Below, one piece after another: positions 49,538-59,212 of a DNA stretch of 64,000 nt. The notes under the pieces are model-generated. The model was not told the DNA's origin and ran no database searches. It worked only from the letters and a program-made list of their open reading frames with translations. Location of the stretch: positions 1,547,501-1,611,500 of the forward strand of contig NZ_AP014836.1 in the NCBI RefSeq assembly GCF_002356115.1, written 5' to 3'. The stretch's first letter is position 1; each line of letters starts with the position of its first letter. The position numbers and the translations under genes are program-made. Source of the DNA: Candidatus Nitrosoglobus terrae. Lineage in GTDB: Bacteria > Pseudomonadota > Gammaproteobacteria > Nitrosococcales > Nitrosococcaceae.

Positions 49538-49977
49538 CCGTACGCCAAAGACGGTTTGCAATGATAACACTAGTAGTTATGGGAGTATCTATTGCTACTG
49601 GGCTTGGGCTAAAAGCCTTTCAAAAAAATATTTTGTTCTTTTATAACCCAAGCCAAGTCATGGCTGGGGAAGTCCCTACTGACACTACTATTCGGGTTGG
49701 AGGGCTAGTGGTTGATGGTAGTGTAAAACGAGAAAGCGGTAGTCTTAATATGGAATTCGAAGTTACTGATAACGCTAAAACAATGACTATCGTCTACAGT
49801 GGTATCCTCCCTGATTTATTCCGCGAAGGGCAAGGGATCGTTGCCATGGGTAAACTTGGGCCTAATAAAGTATTTGAAGCTAGCGAAGTTTTAGCTAAAC
49901 ATGATGAAAAATATATGCCCCCCGAAGTTGCTGACTCCCTAGCTAAAGTAAAACCCAATACGGAGAATAAACTATGA
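49534..49977 (+). CDS. ccmE: Cytochrome c maturation haem chaperone CcmE
   Basis: Membrane-anchored periplasmic chaperone that binds haem covalently. The 147-residue protein has an N-terminal anchor (residues 8-28), a beta-barrel domain, and the haem-attachment motif LAKHDEKYMPPEV with His near 123 and Tyr near 127. It overlaps ccmD and ccmF by 4 bp each. Confidence 0.97.
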   Translation: MTVRQRRFAMITLVVMGVSIATGLGLKAFQKNILFFYNPSQVMAGEVPTDTTIRVGGLVVDGSVKRESGSLNMEFEVTDNAKTMTIVYSGILPDLFREGQGIVAMGKLGPNKVFEASEVLAKHDEKYMPPEVADSLAKVKPNTENKL

Positions 49978-51971
49978 TTCCAGAACTTGGGCACCTTGCG
50001 CTAATTCTGGCCCTTACCTTAGCACTTTCTCAGGCAATATTACCGCTTGTTGGGGCACAACGTGGAATTGTAGGATGGATGAACGTAGCACGAACTGCAG
50101 CTTATGGCCAATGCTTTTTTATCGTCATTGCTTTCGCTAGCCTTGCTACTAGTTTCATTACTAATGATTTTTCAGTCGCTTATGTAGCGAGCAATTCTAA
50201 CTCCGCTCTGCCAATACCTTATCGTTTTGCAGCTATCTGGGGGTCTCACGAAGGATCACTGATGCTATGGAGTTTGATCTTAAGTTTCTGGACAGTTGCT
50301 GTCGCCCGATTTAGCCGTAGCATACCCTTAGTATATATTGCTCGAGTGTTGGCTATTATGGGCATAATAAATGTAGGGTTCTTATTATTTATGATCCTTA
50401 CTTCAAACCCGTTTCTACGCCTGTTTCCAGCCCCCTTAGATGGGCAAGATCTTAACCCTTTATTGCAAGATCCAGGGTTAGTTATACATCCTCCCATGCT
50501 CTATATGGGTTATGTAGGCTTTTCTGTCGTCTTTAGCTTTGCTATTGCAGCGCTTATTGGTAAACGCCTTGATGCTGCTTGGGCACGGTGGTCCAGGCCT
50601 TGGACAGTAGTAGCTTGGTTATTTTTATCTATTGGTATTACCTTAGGAAGTTGGTGGGCTTATTATGAGCTTGGCTGGGGCGGATGGTGGTTTTGGGATC
50701 CGGTAGAAAATGCTTCCTTTATGCCTTGGCTAGTAGGTACAGCATTAATTCATTCCCTTGCGGTTACTGAAAAGCGAGATGCCTTTAAACGCTGGACTGT
50801 ATTGCTTGCAATCTTTGCCTTTTCTCTTAGCTTACTAGGAACTTTTTTAGTACGCTCTGGGGTGCTCACATCTGTACACGCCTTTGCATCAGACCCAGCA
50901 CGCGGGATTTTTATCCTCTTCTTGTTAGGTATTACTGTAGGTGGATCCCTATTACTCTATGCACTACGAGCACCACTAGTACTGGATACTGGACGGTTTC
51001 ACTTTATTTCTCGTGAAGGATTCCTTTTAGCCAATAACGTAGTATTGGTCGTCGCTGCCGGCAGCGTGTTACTAGGTACTTTATATCCCTTAATTCTTGA
51101 AGGCACGGGATTAGGCAAAATTTCAGTAGGACCTCCTTATTTCAATACTGTGTTTATCCCCCTCATGCTTATTCTAGCCTTCCTACTAGGTATGGGTATT
51201 ATAGCTCGCTGGAAGCAGCAAAGTTTCTGGGAAATCGTAAAAAGACGTGGCTTGGTTTTTATTGTTTGCGTCGCGATTGGAATCTCAATCCCTTATGCTA
51301 TTGGCCATGAAAAAGAATTCAATGCGATTGCTGGAATCACAGTAGCAGTATGGGTTACGCTCACAACTTTGCTTGGAATTTGGAATCGATCTATAAATCG
51401 AGAAGGAGCAATCGCAGGTATCCTTTCCTTATCGCGGAACTTTGTAGGAATGTCATTAGCCCATTTAGGCTTTGCCATTTCAATTGTGGGTATCACCATA
51501 ACTTCAATCTACGGATTAGAACAAGATGTAGGTGTTGCCATAGGCGAAGGAGCAAAATTAGGTGCCTATGAGTTTCGCCTAGATTCAATTCACGAGACTA
51601 ACGGTCCTAATTATCGAGCTACCGAAGGTAGCGTATCTATCCTCAAAAATGGAGAATTAATTACCACCCTTCAACCTCAGAAACGTATTTACCGTGTACA
51701 AACCTCTCCCATGACCGAGGCTGGTATTGATGCTGGATTATTTCGGGATTTATTCGTTGCCTTAGGAGAATCCCTTGGAGAAAACAAATGGAGTTTACGC
51801 ATCCAATATAAACCATTTGTCCGCTGGATCTGGTTAGGAGGATTATTTATGGCCTTTGGTGGGGCATTAGCTGCCAGTGATCGACGTTACCGGATAGGGT
51901 TATTAAAGAAAGCTAAGCGTAAAACTACTCAGCCTATTGCAAATACAACAGCGGCGGTAGCAGAAATCTAA
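49974..51971 (+). CDS. ccmF: Cytochrome c haem lyase CcmF
   Basis: Large membrane protein that attaches haem to apocytochrome c together with CcmH. The 665-residue length is normal. Multiple membrane helices are visible, with the WWD motif WGGWWFWDPVENASFMPWL near residue 235 and SRPWTVVAWLFLSIGITLGS before it. It overlaps ccmE by 4 bp and shares its last base with the next gene. Confidence 0.97.
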   Translation: MIPELGHLALILALTLALSQAILPLVGAQRGIVGWMNVARTAAYGQCFFIVIAFASLATSFITNDFSVAYVASNSNSALPIPYRFAAIWGSHEGSLMLWSLILSFWTVAVARFSRSIPLVYIARVLAIMGIINVGFLLFMILTSNPFLRLFPAPLDGQDLNPLLQDPGLVIHPPMLYMGYVGFSVVFSFAIAALIGKRLDAAWARWSRPWTVVAWLFLSIGITLGSWWAYYELGWGGWWFWDPVENASFMPWLVGTALIHSLAVTEKRDAFKRWTVLLAIFAFSLSLLGTFLVRSGVLTSVHAFASDPARGIFILFLLGITVGGSLLLYALRAPLVLDTGRFHFISREGFLLANNVVLVVAAGSVLLGTLYPLILEGTGLGKISVGPPYFNTVFIPLMLILAFLLGMGIIARWKQQSFWEIVKRRGLVFIVCVAIGISIPYAIGHEKEFNAIAGITVAVWVTLTTLLGIWNRSINREGAIAGILSLSRNFVGMSLAHLGFAISIVGITITSIYGLEQDVGVAIGEGAKLGAYEFRLDSIHETNGPNYRATEGSVSILKNGELITTLQPQKRIYRVQTSPMTEAGIDAGLFRDLFVALGESLGENKWSLRIQYKPFVRWIWLGGLFMAFGGALAASDRRYRIGLLKKAKRKTTQPIANTTAAVAEI

Positions 51972-52507
51972 TGTCACGTTATACTACCCCCTTAATCATC
52001 TTTATAGTTCTAGTACTATTTTTTGCTATTGGGCTGCATAAAGATCCTCGGCAGATTCCCTCACCCCTAATCGGCAAAGCGGCTCCTGAGCTTGGGATTC
52101 CACGGTTAAATACCCCAGAGAAAAAAATATATCGAAGCGACCTACTAGGTAAAGCGGCTCTAGTGAATGTATGGGCTAGTTGGTGTGTTGCCTGCCGAGC
52201 GGAGCATGAAATTTTACTCCGCTTAGCGCGAGAAAAACCCCAACTGCCCATCATTGGGCTTAATTACAAAGACAAACGAGAGGCAGCACTAGGATGGCTT
52301 GGCGACCTAGGTAATCCCTATACAGAGATTGCCGTTGATATGGATGGACGAGTCGGTATGGACTGGGGAGTTTACGGCGTTCCAGAATCCTTTCTCGTCG
52401 ACCCTCAAGGAATTATCCGGTATAAGCAAATTGGACCACTAACTTGGGAAGTCATCGAAAAAGAATTACTCCCCTTAATTCAATCATTCGAGACTCATAG
52501 AGGTTAA
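51971..52507 (+). CDS. ccmG: Thiol:disulfide interchange protein CcmG (DsbE)
   Basis: Periplasmic membrane-anchored thioredoxin that keeps apocytochrome cysteines reduced. The 178-residue protein has an N-terminal anchor (residues 7-24), and the thioredoxin active site ASWCVACRAEH has the CxxC pair Cys-Val-Ala-Cys near residues 76-79. The later loop YGVPESFLVD contains the cis-proline. It is in the order expected between ccmF and ccmH. Confidence 0.96.
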   Translation: MSRYTTPLIIFIVLVLFFAIGLHKDPRQIPSPLIGKAAPELGIPRLNTPEKKIYRSDLLGKAALVNVWASWCVACRAEHEILLRLAREKPQLPIIGLNYKDKREAALGWLGDLGNPYTEIAVDMDGRVGMDWGVYGVPESFLVDPQGIIRYKQIGPLTWEVIEKELLPLIQSFETHRG

Positions 52508-52513
52508 ACGATA

Positions 52514-52981
52514 ATGATACGGATATTACTGCTAGTATTTGTACTAGCAGGGACAGAAATGCAGGCTTATGCTGCTGATCCTGCCCTTTATTCATTTGAT
52601 AATCCAGCCCAAGAGGCTAAATTTCAAGATCTGATTGGACAACTACGATGTCTAGTATGCCAAAACCAATCGCTTGCTGACTCCCACGCTGATTTAGCGG
52701 GAGATATGCGGCGTGAAGTTTATCAAAAAATGAAAGACGGCCTTACTAATCAAGAAATCATTGATTTTCTAGTACAGCGATATGGGGATTTCGTTCTTTT
52801 TCGCCCCCCTATGCAGCCAAATACTTATTTATTATGGCTTGGGCCAGCGTTATTCTTCATAGTAGGGTTTGGTATATTTATTATCGCTATGCGAAAACGC
52901 CATCAAACTTTAACCCCTAGCCTTTCTGAGGCGGAGCACCAGCGTATGGCTAAACTTCTGGAGGAAGAGGATTTAAAATGA
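52514..52981 (+). CDS. ccmH: Cytochrome c-type biogenesis protein CcmH (CycL-type)
   Basis: Membrane-bound thiol oxidoreductase that presents reduced apocytochrome to CcmF. The 155-residue protein has a signal peptide (ends AYA), the conserved RCLVCQNQSLADSHA with CxxC near residue 48, and a membrane helix near 107-125. It is the short form without a TPR domain; that part is encoded separately by ccmI, which overlaps it by 4 bp. Confidence 0.95.
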   Translation: MIRILLLVFVLAGTEMQAYAADPALYSFDNPAQEAKFQDLIGQLRCLVCQNQSLADSHADLAGDMRREVYQKMKDGLTNQEIIDFLVQRYGDFVLFRPPMQPNTYLLWLGPALFFIVGFGIFIIAMRKRHQTLTPSLSEAEHQRMAKLLEEEDLK

Positions 52982-54243
52982 CCTCCTTATCAGTATTTTG
53001 GATTGCTGCGGGAGTAATGTCCCTATTTGCGCTTGCTTTTTTACTCCCTCCTTTATTGCGCCGTCACTCTCAACAGGAAAATGATGAGACTGCAGCCGAA
53101 ATTGCTATCTATCGACAGCGGCTACAGGAGCTTAAGGCTGAGTTGCATCATGGTATTTTAACTGAAGAGCAATTCTCCCATGCCCAACATGAACTAGAAG
53201 AAGCTATGGCTGCTGATTTAGCTATTGGCTCCTCAACTGATTTAAAAATAAAACGGCATTGGCTAACTGCTCTCATCTTAACTATACTTGTACCCTCATT
53301 AGCTTTCCTTACTTATTGGCAGGTAGGCGCTAGTGGTAAGGTAGGGGAGCAATTGGCTAGTAAAGAAACTTCTCAACAAGAGATAGACCGAATAGGCCAT
53401 GCTATAAAAAGCCTTCAAGCTCATTTAGTAGAGGATCCTGAAGATGCTCAAGGTTGGCAATTACTGGGAAAAACTTACCTTGCCACTAATCAAGTTTCCG
53501 AAGCAGCGGAAGCATTAGGTCATGCCTATGCATTAGATGATCAAAACCCTGATATCATCTTAGATTATGCAAAAGCTCTTGCCACTAGCCAAGAACGGCG
53601 GTTGCAAGGAGCTCCTCTAAAGCTTATACAGCGTGTACTCAAAATCGCACCTCAACACCCCGAAGCACTATGGCTAGCTGCTGTAAATGCACTCCAATCT
53701 AACCAAAATGAAAAGGCAAAAACTTATCTTGAGCAGCTTGCCCTTCAACTTCCCCCAGGTAGTGATGAAGAACGTATGGTACGCGCTCATTTAGCCCAGT
53801 TGTCATCTTCATCAGAAGCAATAGCCAATACCAATACAGGGGGAGGGGGTGAAGCTAGTGACAAAAAAGTATCTACCGAAGGAAATAAACAATCTCCTCG
53901 TATAGAAGTTCAAGTAGTGCTTGATCCTACGCTCAAAGATAAAGCTGCTGATACATCCACCGTCTTTATTTTTGCTCGGGCAGCTAAAGGGCCGCCCATG
54001 CCTTTAGCCGCTGTCCGGAAACAAGTTAAAGATCTACCTTTAACAGTTGTATTGGATGACTCTAAAGCCATGGCACCTAGTTTCCGTATGTCAAATTTTA
54101 ACGAATTTCAGGTGGGGGCTCGTATTTCTCTATCTGGAAATCCAATACCTCAAAGCGGCGATCTTCAAGGATTTGTTGACGGCAACCTCTCAGGGAATCC
54201 CACAAGCCCAGTATCAGTAACAATTAACCAGATCGTGCCTTAA
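52978..54243 (+). CDS. ccmI: Cytochrome c biogenesis TPR protein CcmI
   Basis: Binds apocytochrome c tails and hands them to CcmH/F. The 421-residue protein has two membrane helices (near 5-23 and 92-112) with a cytoplasmic loop between them (AEIAIYRQRLQELKAELHHG). TPR units follow from about 150 (GWQLLGKTYLATNQVSEAAE), and a beta-rich C-terminal domain comes after (VFIFARAAKGPPMPLAAVRK), as in Pseudomonas CcmI. It is the last gene of the operon; a hairpin follows its stop. Confidence 0.92.
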   Translation: MTSLSVFWIAAGVMSLFALAFLLPPLLRRHSQQENDETAAEIAIYRQRLQELKAELHHGILTEEQFSHAQHELEEAMAADLAIGSSTDLKIKRHWLTALILTILVPSLAFLTYWQVGASGKVGEQLASKETSQQEIDRIGHAIKSLQAHLVEDPEDAQGWQLLGKTYLATNQVSEAAEALGHAYALDDQNPDIILDYAKALATSQERRLQGAPLKLIQRVLKIAPQHPEALWLAAVNALQSNQNEKAKTYLEQLALQLPPGSDEERMVRAHLAQLSSSSEAIANTNTGGGGEASDKKVSTEGNKQSPRIEVQVVLDPTLKDKAADTSTVFIFARAAKGPPMPLAAVRKQVKDLPLTVVLDDSKAMAPSFRMSNFNEFQVGARISLSGNPIPQSGDLQGFVDGNLSGNPTSPVSVTINQIVP

Positions 54244-54256
54244 AATACCAAGACAG

Positions 54257-54287
54257 GGGTGGGTAAAAGAATTCTTTCTACCCACCC
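54257..54287. terminator. Hairpin between convergent ccmI and LysM gene
   Basis: GGGTGGGTA (54257-54265) pairs with TACCCACCC (54279-54287), and the inner part AAAGAATTCTTT is itself palindromic, giving a long stem. It lies 14 bp after the ccmI stop and 12 bp before the LysM gene stop on the other strand. There is no T-run, so it may work as a shared barrier or protect both transcript ends. Confidence 0.6.
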
Positions 54288-54298
54288 TAAATAACAAC

Positions 54299-55231
54299 CT
54301 ATTCTTGGACTGGAATAGTTAATTTCATCCCAACTCGCAAAGCATTAGGGCTTTTTAGCTTATCTTGGTTGGTTTCATAAATAAGGTGCCACTTATTTGC
54401 ATCACCATAAACACGTTTAGCAATACTGGAAAGAGTATCTCCAGGCTCAACAGTTACAGTCTTTTCAGTTAACTCCTGCTGCAATAAAGCAAGATCACTA
54501 GTTTTAGATTTCCCTGCTAGAGATGGAACTGCAAATAGTGCATTATCATCCTTAGTCATAGACCCTTTATTTATAGTAGTATCGCTACCCAAAGAGCCAA
54601 AATCCTTTTCAGTTTTAGTAGCAGGTAGCGGTGGCGTAACAGCAATCTCTGCTGTCTTATCATTCTGTTTTAATAGCTGATCGGTAGCTTTATTAAGCTC
54701 TTTAGTTGCCTGCTCCGATTTTTTCGTTTGTTCCCTTAACGCAGCTAATTCATTAGTAAGTCCTTTAGAAGATGTAGAAGCTCTTTCTTCTGCTTGAGTA
54801 CTAGGCGATCCAGCATCTAATTCCTTTAAAATCGAAGCAAATTCATGCTCATCCTCGCTAGACGGAGTCATATCAATATTAGATAAAGCGGTTCCCTTGT
54901 CAGATGAAGCTATCTTATTTTCAGGTTTATTTTCAGAATCTGGCTGAACAGGCTTTGACTCCAACTTTACCTGGGAGGGAATAACTTCTGTCCCTTCTTC
55001 AATTTGCGGGTTAATCTCTTGCTGCGTAACAACTGTATTTTTTCTTTCCACATTATGGTTGAAGTATAACCATGTAGCCCCTGCTACTAATACAATAATT
55101 AAAGATACCGAAATCATTATAGAGAGCATTCGCCCTCTATTCTTAGATTGCCTATAGCTTGGGCGCTCAGAGATAGGCCGCCTGCCATAAGCAGGTCGTG
55201 CGTAACCATTATCATCATTATTATCGGCCAT
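54299..55231 (-). CDS. Inner-membrane protein with C-terminal LysM domain
   Basis: A 310-residue protein with a polar basic N-terminus, one membrane helix (about 37-57), and a long low-complexity linker rich in Glu, Lys, Ser and Thr with a coiled-coil patch ([20 protein letters not shown]). A C-terminal LysM domain follows ([20 protein letters not shown], then [19 protein letters not shown]). This layout resembles FimV/TspA-type or SPOR-type cell-wall binding proteins. No catalytic domain is present; a wall-anchoring or localising role is inferred. Confidence 0.75.
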   Translation of the reverse strand: MADNNDDNGYARPAYGRRPISERPSYRQSKNRGRMLSIMISVSLIIVLVAGATWLYFNHNVERKNTVVTQQEINPQIEEGTEVIPSQVKLESKPVQPDSENKPENKIASSDKGTALSNIDMTPSSEDEHEFASILKELDAGSPSTQAEERASTSSKGLTNELAALREQTKKSEQATKELNKATDQLLKQNDKTAEIAVTPPLPATKTEKDFGSLGSDTTINKGSMTKDDNALFAVPSLAGKSKTSDLALLQQELTEKTVTVEPGDTLSSIAKRVYGDANKWHLIYETNQDKLKSPNALRVGMKLTIPVQE

Positions 55232-55285
55232 AATTTGCTCCTATATTGGCATTAAATTACCTAATTAGCTTATTAATTAACCATA

Positions 55286-55930
55286 CTATATCCAGTAAGC
55301 AGTTCGGGTCATTAACTTTGATGTTATTCCCATAATAATCTTTATAGGGGTAGGTAGTTCTGCCCCACCAGCCTCCAAGGCTGCTGTAGCGTGCCTAGAT
55401 TCATCTTCTCGCATCTGGTTTAAGATAGCATGACTACGTGTATCATGAACGGAGATCTGGTCTAAATGGCCATCTAAATGCTTGATTACTTGATGCTCTG
55501 TTTCAGCTATAAAACCTAAACTCCACTTATCCCCAGCAATACCTGCTAAAGCACCAATCATAAGGGAACCTCCATACCAAAAAGGGCTTAAATAGCTAAC
55601 ATGAGTACTAAGCTCTTGTACTCGGCATTTACACCATACTAAATGATCATTCTCTTCACGGGCAGAAATCTCCATTGCCTCTCTTACTTCTGTAAGATTT
55701 GCTGTTAATGCCTGCCCCATATATAGAGCCTGAGCTGCCACCTCACCCGCATGGTTAATTCTCATTAAGCGCCCTGAAAGCTTTCTTTCTTTCTCACTCA
55801 ACATCCCCTCTTCAATACCCAAGGAAGGATTAGGTCGTTCGGTTATCTCGGTTGCTCCAAAGACGGTACGCAAAGCACTATCGAAGTTAATAATAGCCCG
55901 ATCAAGCTGTGAAAACCTTATTCCTTCCAT
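55286..55930 (-). CDS. coq7: 5-demethoxyubiquinol hydroxylase Coq7
   Basis: Di-iron monooxygenase for a late hydroxylation step of ubiquinone synthesis. The 214-residue protein has the ferritin-like di-iron ligands in MRINHAGEVAAQALYMGQA, SAREENDHLVWC, AETEHQVIKHLDGHL and REDESRHATAALEAGG. Unlike UbiF, which is a flavoprotein, this is the Coq7 type. It lies alone on the - strand with 54 bp to the LysM gene upstream. Confidence 0.95.
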   Translation of the reverse strand: MEGIRFSQLDRAIINFDSALRTVFGATEITERPNPSLGIEEGMLSEKERKLSGRLMRINHAGEVAAQALYMGQALTANLTEVREAMEISAREENDHLVWCKCRVQELSTHVSYLSPFWYGGSLMIGALAGIAGDKWSLGFIAETEHQVIKHLDGHLDQISVHDTRSHAILNQMREDESRHATAALEAGGAELPTPIKIIMGITSKLMTRTAYWI

Positions 55931-56038
55931 ATCTCATCTCCCTATTATCTTATAATTAGCTTATTGCAGATAACGCGCTTATTCACGCAAAATGAACCAA
56001 ATAAACATAATACAAAAAAACCAAATAAATATATATTC

Positions 56039-57337
56039 TTAAAGATCTATTTGCTGGGCTAGCAGTTGTACTGGGTGCATTATCTCGATAGGAAGAGAAA
56101 CTTCTTTTATCCCAGCAGATAAATATAAAGAACACCCTATATTAGGTGTCACTAAAATATCAGGCTGTATTTTTTTCAAAATATTTATTTTTTCAGCCTG
56201 TAGCGCCTTAGCAAGAGTAGGTTGCGTGAGCATATAACTTCCAGCAGCGCCGCAACATTGTTCATTATTTGGAAGTGGAATAATATCAGCTTCAGGAATA
56301 CGACGCAGCAAATTATATACTGCGTTATGTTGCTTCAAAACATAACGCAAGCTACAGGGATCATGAACCGCGATACGCTTCGCTAAGGGCTTTAGGGTTA
56401 CTTCTGACGGCCAGCTTATCTGAAGTAGAAATTGATTAACATCTTGAATTTTAGCGACAAAATCACGAGCAATATCTATATTAGCCTTTCCCTCCTGCAC
56501 CCATTGAAAATACTCAATCAAGCTTGTAGTACAGCCAGTTGCAGTACAGATAATTGCTTCAGAATCTATATTCGTAAAAGCGCTTATATTTTTTAGTGCT
56601 AATGCTAACGATTCTTCTAGGTTACCATCATGACGTGCTAAAGCACCACAACAAACCTGTTTACTGGGGACATGAACACTATAGCCTAATTGATTTAATA
56701 ACTGTGTTGTTGTAAGTAATAAAGGTTGATCTACTACATCAGCGATACAACCTCTAAATAAAGCTACTTTTCCTCGTTCTTTAAATTTGGCAGGATAAAA
56801 ACGATCCCAAGATTGCAAAAAAGGTAATCTAGGTACCAGTTTCCATTGTTGTTCCCATCCTAAAACTCGCAATAATCCACTACGCTGGGCTAATCTATCT
56901 ATTCCTATAATTTGAAATAACCTTATTAACTTCCCAATGCCATAGAGCGCAGTAGGCCATGAGAGTATCCATTGATGAAAGAGATATTTTTTAAATTGCT
57001 GCCAATAAGACCGATGATCTTTCGCCTGAGCACGTGCTGAATCAATTAGACGCCCATAAGGAACAAGAGAAGGACATACCGCCTCACAAGCACGACAAGT
57101 CAAGCATCTATCTAAATGACCTAATAAGCCTAATGTTGGGGGTAATTGTTTCTTAGCTAGTGCGCGCATAAGGGCAATCCGACCCCGAGGAGATTCGCTC
57201 TCATCACCTGTTAAACGATAAGTAGGGCAATGAGGTAGGCATAACCCGCACATCACACAGCGATCGGCTTCTTGATCTAAAAGTTTTTCTGATTCTCTAC
57301 TAGGTGAAGAATCATATGGGCTAGATTGAACCATCAT
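56039..57337 (-). CDS. glcF: Glycolate oxidase iron-sulfur subunit GlcF
   Basis: Electron-transfer subunit of glycolate oxidase. The 432-residue protein carries two 4Fe-4S motifs, CVMCGLCLPHCPTYRL near 28 and CLTCRACEAVCPSLVPYGR near 78, and two CCG-type domains with CCGALARHDG and CCGAAGSYML. glcD and glcE, which should be its partners, are not adjacent: coq7 lies on one side and the repeat plus cytochrome c peroxidase on the other. It may serve a related (S)-2-hydroxy-acid oxidase elsewhere. Confidence 0.88.
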   Translation of the reverse strand: MMVQSSPYDSSPSRESEKLLDQEADRCVMCGLCLPHCPTYRLTGDESESPRGRIALMRALAKKQLPPTLGLLGHLDRCLTCRACEAVCPSLVPYGRLIDSARAQAKDHRSYWQQFKKYLFHQWILSWPTALYGIGKLIRLFQIIGIDRLAQRSGLLRVLGWEQQWKLVPRLPFLQSWDRFYPAKFKERGKVALFRGCIADVVDQPLLLTTTQLLNQLGYSVHVPSKQVCCGALARHDGNLEESLALALKNISAFTNIDSEAIICTATGCTTSLIEYFQWVQEGKANIDIARDFVAKIQDVNQFLLQISWPSEVTLKPLAKRIAVHDPCSLRYVLKQHNAVYNLLRRIPEADIIPLPNNEQCCGAAGSYMLTQPTLAKALQAEKINILKKIQPDILVTPNIGCSLYLSAGIKEVSLPIEIMHPVQLLAQQIDL

Positions 57338-57558
57338 ATCACGCAGGATTTATTAAAAAGAAAGGAAAATAAGATAATAGGTAAGTAACTATATTAAAAT
57401 AATTTACCTATTTGATAAATCCCAAGCCCCATAAGTTCCCTACTTTAATCAGCAGCTACAGAGCGCTATTTCAAGCTAGCCCTTTGTCTCCTTAATATAG
57501 GAGAACCTAAGTATAGATGCGCGACGACTCCCAGCGACGATGCAAAATGTAATAATGC

Positions 57559-57698
57559 ATAGCCACTTAACGATAGCTTAATAAGTCCAAGCAACCATAG
57601 AAGTTTTGATGAAGCAGGAAAAACACAGTGAGTAACGTGGCAAAAACTAAGTCGGTGAATACACATAGGCCGATAATGGCAACACGTAAGCAGTTAAC
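57559..57698 (-). repeat. Dispersed repeat copy 2
   Basis: Aligns without gaps to 41223-41362 (about 79 percent identical by hand count). On the - strand it reads NCLRVAIIGLCVFTDLVFAT, then LLTVFFLLHQN and a stop at the same place as copy 1. Nearly all differences are transitions and many keep the amino acid. The copies are about 16 kb apart, both near the - strand downstream side of a gene. Confidence 0.6.
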
Positions 57699-57737
57699 AC
57701 CGAGATAGTTAGTTTTACTTACCTTAACTTAAAGGGG

Positions 57738-57771
57738 TAGGGGGTGGCAATTTAGCTATTGTCGCCCCCTA
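57738..57771 (-). terminator. Stem-loop downstream of cytochrome c peroxidase
   Basis: TAGGGGGTGGCAAT (57738-57751) pairs over 14 positions, two by wobble, with ATTGTCGCCCCCTA (57758-57771) around a 6-base loop. It lies about 50 bp after the ccp stop in the reading direction. The following T-run is weak, so termination efficiency is uncertain. Confidence 0.65.
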
Positions 57772-57820
57772 TTAGCTTAGACTAATTAATTGTGGCGTTC
57801 TATGTTAACGCTAAACGCTA

Positions 57821-58882
57821 TCACTTTATATCTGTTACGGGTAAAGGAGTCTCCCCAGTATGAGTAGGTAAGATAGGATATTCTATTTTAGGTTGCTCAC
57901 CCGTTAAGGTTTTTAAGAAAGCAACAACAGATGCCGTATCTTTACTATCAAGCGTAATACCTAGCTGCGTTGATCCCATGATATCCACTGCTTGATTAAG
58001 ATTCCACACTTGGCCAGAATGAAAATAGGGAGGAGTTAAAGCCACATTTCTTAGGGAAGGAGCTCTAAAAACAAACTCATCACTTGCTTTTTTAGTTATA
58101 GCAAAACGTCCTTTATCTTTCTCTGGCAGCACATCAGGGCGAGGTTTTTTTGCAACACCAAAGGGATGATAGCTATTGCCGCCCACATTAACCCCATTGT
58201 GGCAATTTGAACAGCCTTTATCCATAAATAATTTAAGCCCAGTTTTTTCGGTTTCGGTCAATGCCTCAGAATTACCTTTAAGGTATTGATCAAAGCGTGA
58301 TTTTGGGGTTAGCAAAGTAGCCTCAAAAGCTTCTATGGCTTTAGCTGTATTATCAAAGGTCACTGGATTAGCCTCATTGGGGAAGGCTTTCCGGAAACTT
58401 TGAACATATTCCGGAATACTCTTAAGCGTATCTTCTACACGTTCTGGGGTATTATTCATCTCCACTCCTGCTTGCACCGGCCCTTTTGCCTGTGCTGCCA
58501 GATCTGATGCCCGCCCATCCCAGAATTGAGCTACATTAAACACAGCATTAAGTACAGTAGGCGCGTTACGAGGCCCTTTTGCCCATCCATGACCAATAGA
58601 AGTTTCCTGTAGATCTCCGCCACCAAGTGCTAAATTATGGCAAGTATTACAACTAATTAACCAACTTCTAGAGAGACGAGGATCAAAGTAAAGCCATTTA
58701 CCAAGTGCAATTTTCCCCGGTGTTATCGTCACTCCGTCACGCAAAGCGGGTGGGGTAGCGGGAATAGGTTTAAATAGAGATTGAGCCTGCTGCATAAGCT
58801 TATCATCCCCCTCTTTTGCAAGAATGGGATTAATATGGCCAGCTCCCAGCGTCAACGCTAAACAGATAGCAAGTTTTTTCAT
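57821..58882 (-). CDS. ccpA: Di-haem cytochrome c peroxidase
   Basis: Periplasmic enzyme reducing hydrogen peroxide with electrons from cytochrome c. The 353-residue protein has a signal peptide (residues 1-22, ending PILA), and two c-type haem motifs, CNTCH near residue 79 and CSNCH near 224, with the conserved WDGRASDLAAQAKGPVQ between them. Its haems need the ccm system encoded in this window. The promoter should be in the 330-bp gap upstream. The symbol is the common one for this family. Confidence 0.93.
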   Translation of the reverse strand: MKKLAICLALTLGAGHINPILAKEGDDKLMQQAQSLFKPIPATPPALRDGVTITPGKIALGKWLYFDPRLSRSWLISCNTCHNLALGGGDLQETSIGHGWAKGPRNAPTVLNAVFNVAQFWDGRASDLAAQAKGPVQAGVEMNNTPERVEDTLKSIPEYVQSFRKAFPNEANPVTFDNTAKAIEAFEATLLTPKSRFDQYLKGNSEALTETEKTGLKLFMDKGCSNCHNGVNVGGNSYHPFGVAKKPRPDVLPEKDKGRFAITKKASDEFVFRAPSLRNVALTPPYFHSGQVWNLNQAVDIMGSTQLGITLDSKDTASVVAFLKTLTGEQPKIEYPILPTHTGETPLPVTDIK

Positions 58883-59212
58883 TCTTCTCCCTCCTTAATA
58901 TAATGGGCGCGTTAAAAATATGGAGGCAAATCTGATTTATAATTTATCCGTATAACTTTCATATCATGAGTTTTTAATAACAGATATTATAAATACCGTT
59001 TCTAATCATTATTCCTTAAATTAAGCGCTGCCTCTTCTAATATTAGATCTAAATTTATTTTAAAAATGTAATTGTAGTCTTGAAATTGATTGCTTACAAA
59101 TTTACAGTTAAATCCAGAAAAAATGAGCATTAGATCTAATAAATATCTAAAGAACCCCTACTCTAGATAAATACATTCTCGCCTACCCTGCTATACTAAA
59201 TTTCTTAATTAA
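58883..59212. other. AT-rich intergenic region between ccp and uup
   Basis: 330 bp with no gene that I can support. GGAGGGAGAAG just upstream of the ccp ATG is its ribosome binding site. No hairpin with a T-run is evident for the end of uup. Confidence 0.55.

Larger units (their letters stand above)
57338..57820. other. Intergenic region holding repeat copy 2 and a terminator
   Basis: 483 bp. The part near glcF is AT-rich and probably holds its promoter. The middle holds the dispersed repeat at 57559-57698, and the part near the peroxidase gene holds a stem-loop. An ORF of 66 codons on the - strand (57666-57466) begins in the repeat (MCIHRLSFCHVTHCVFPASS) but I have no evidence that it is a gene. 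Confidence 0.6.
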
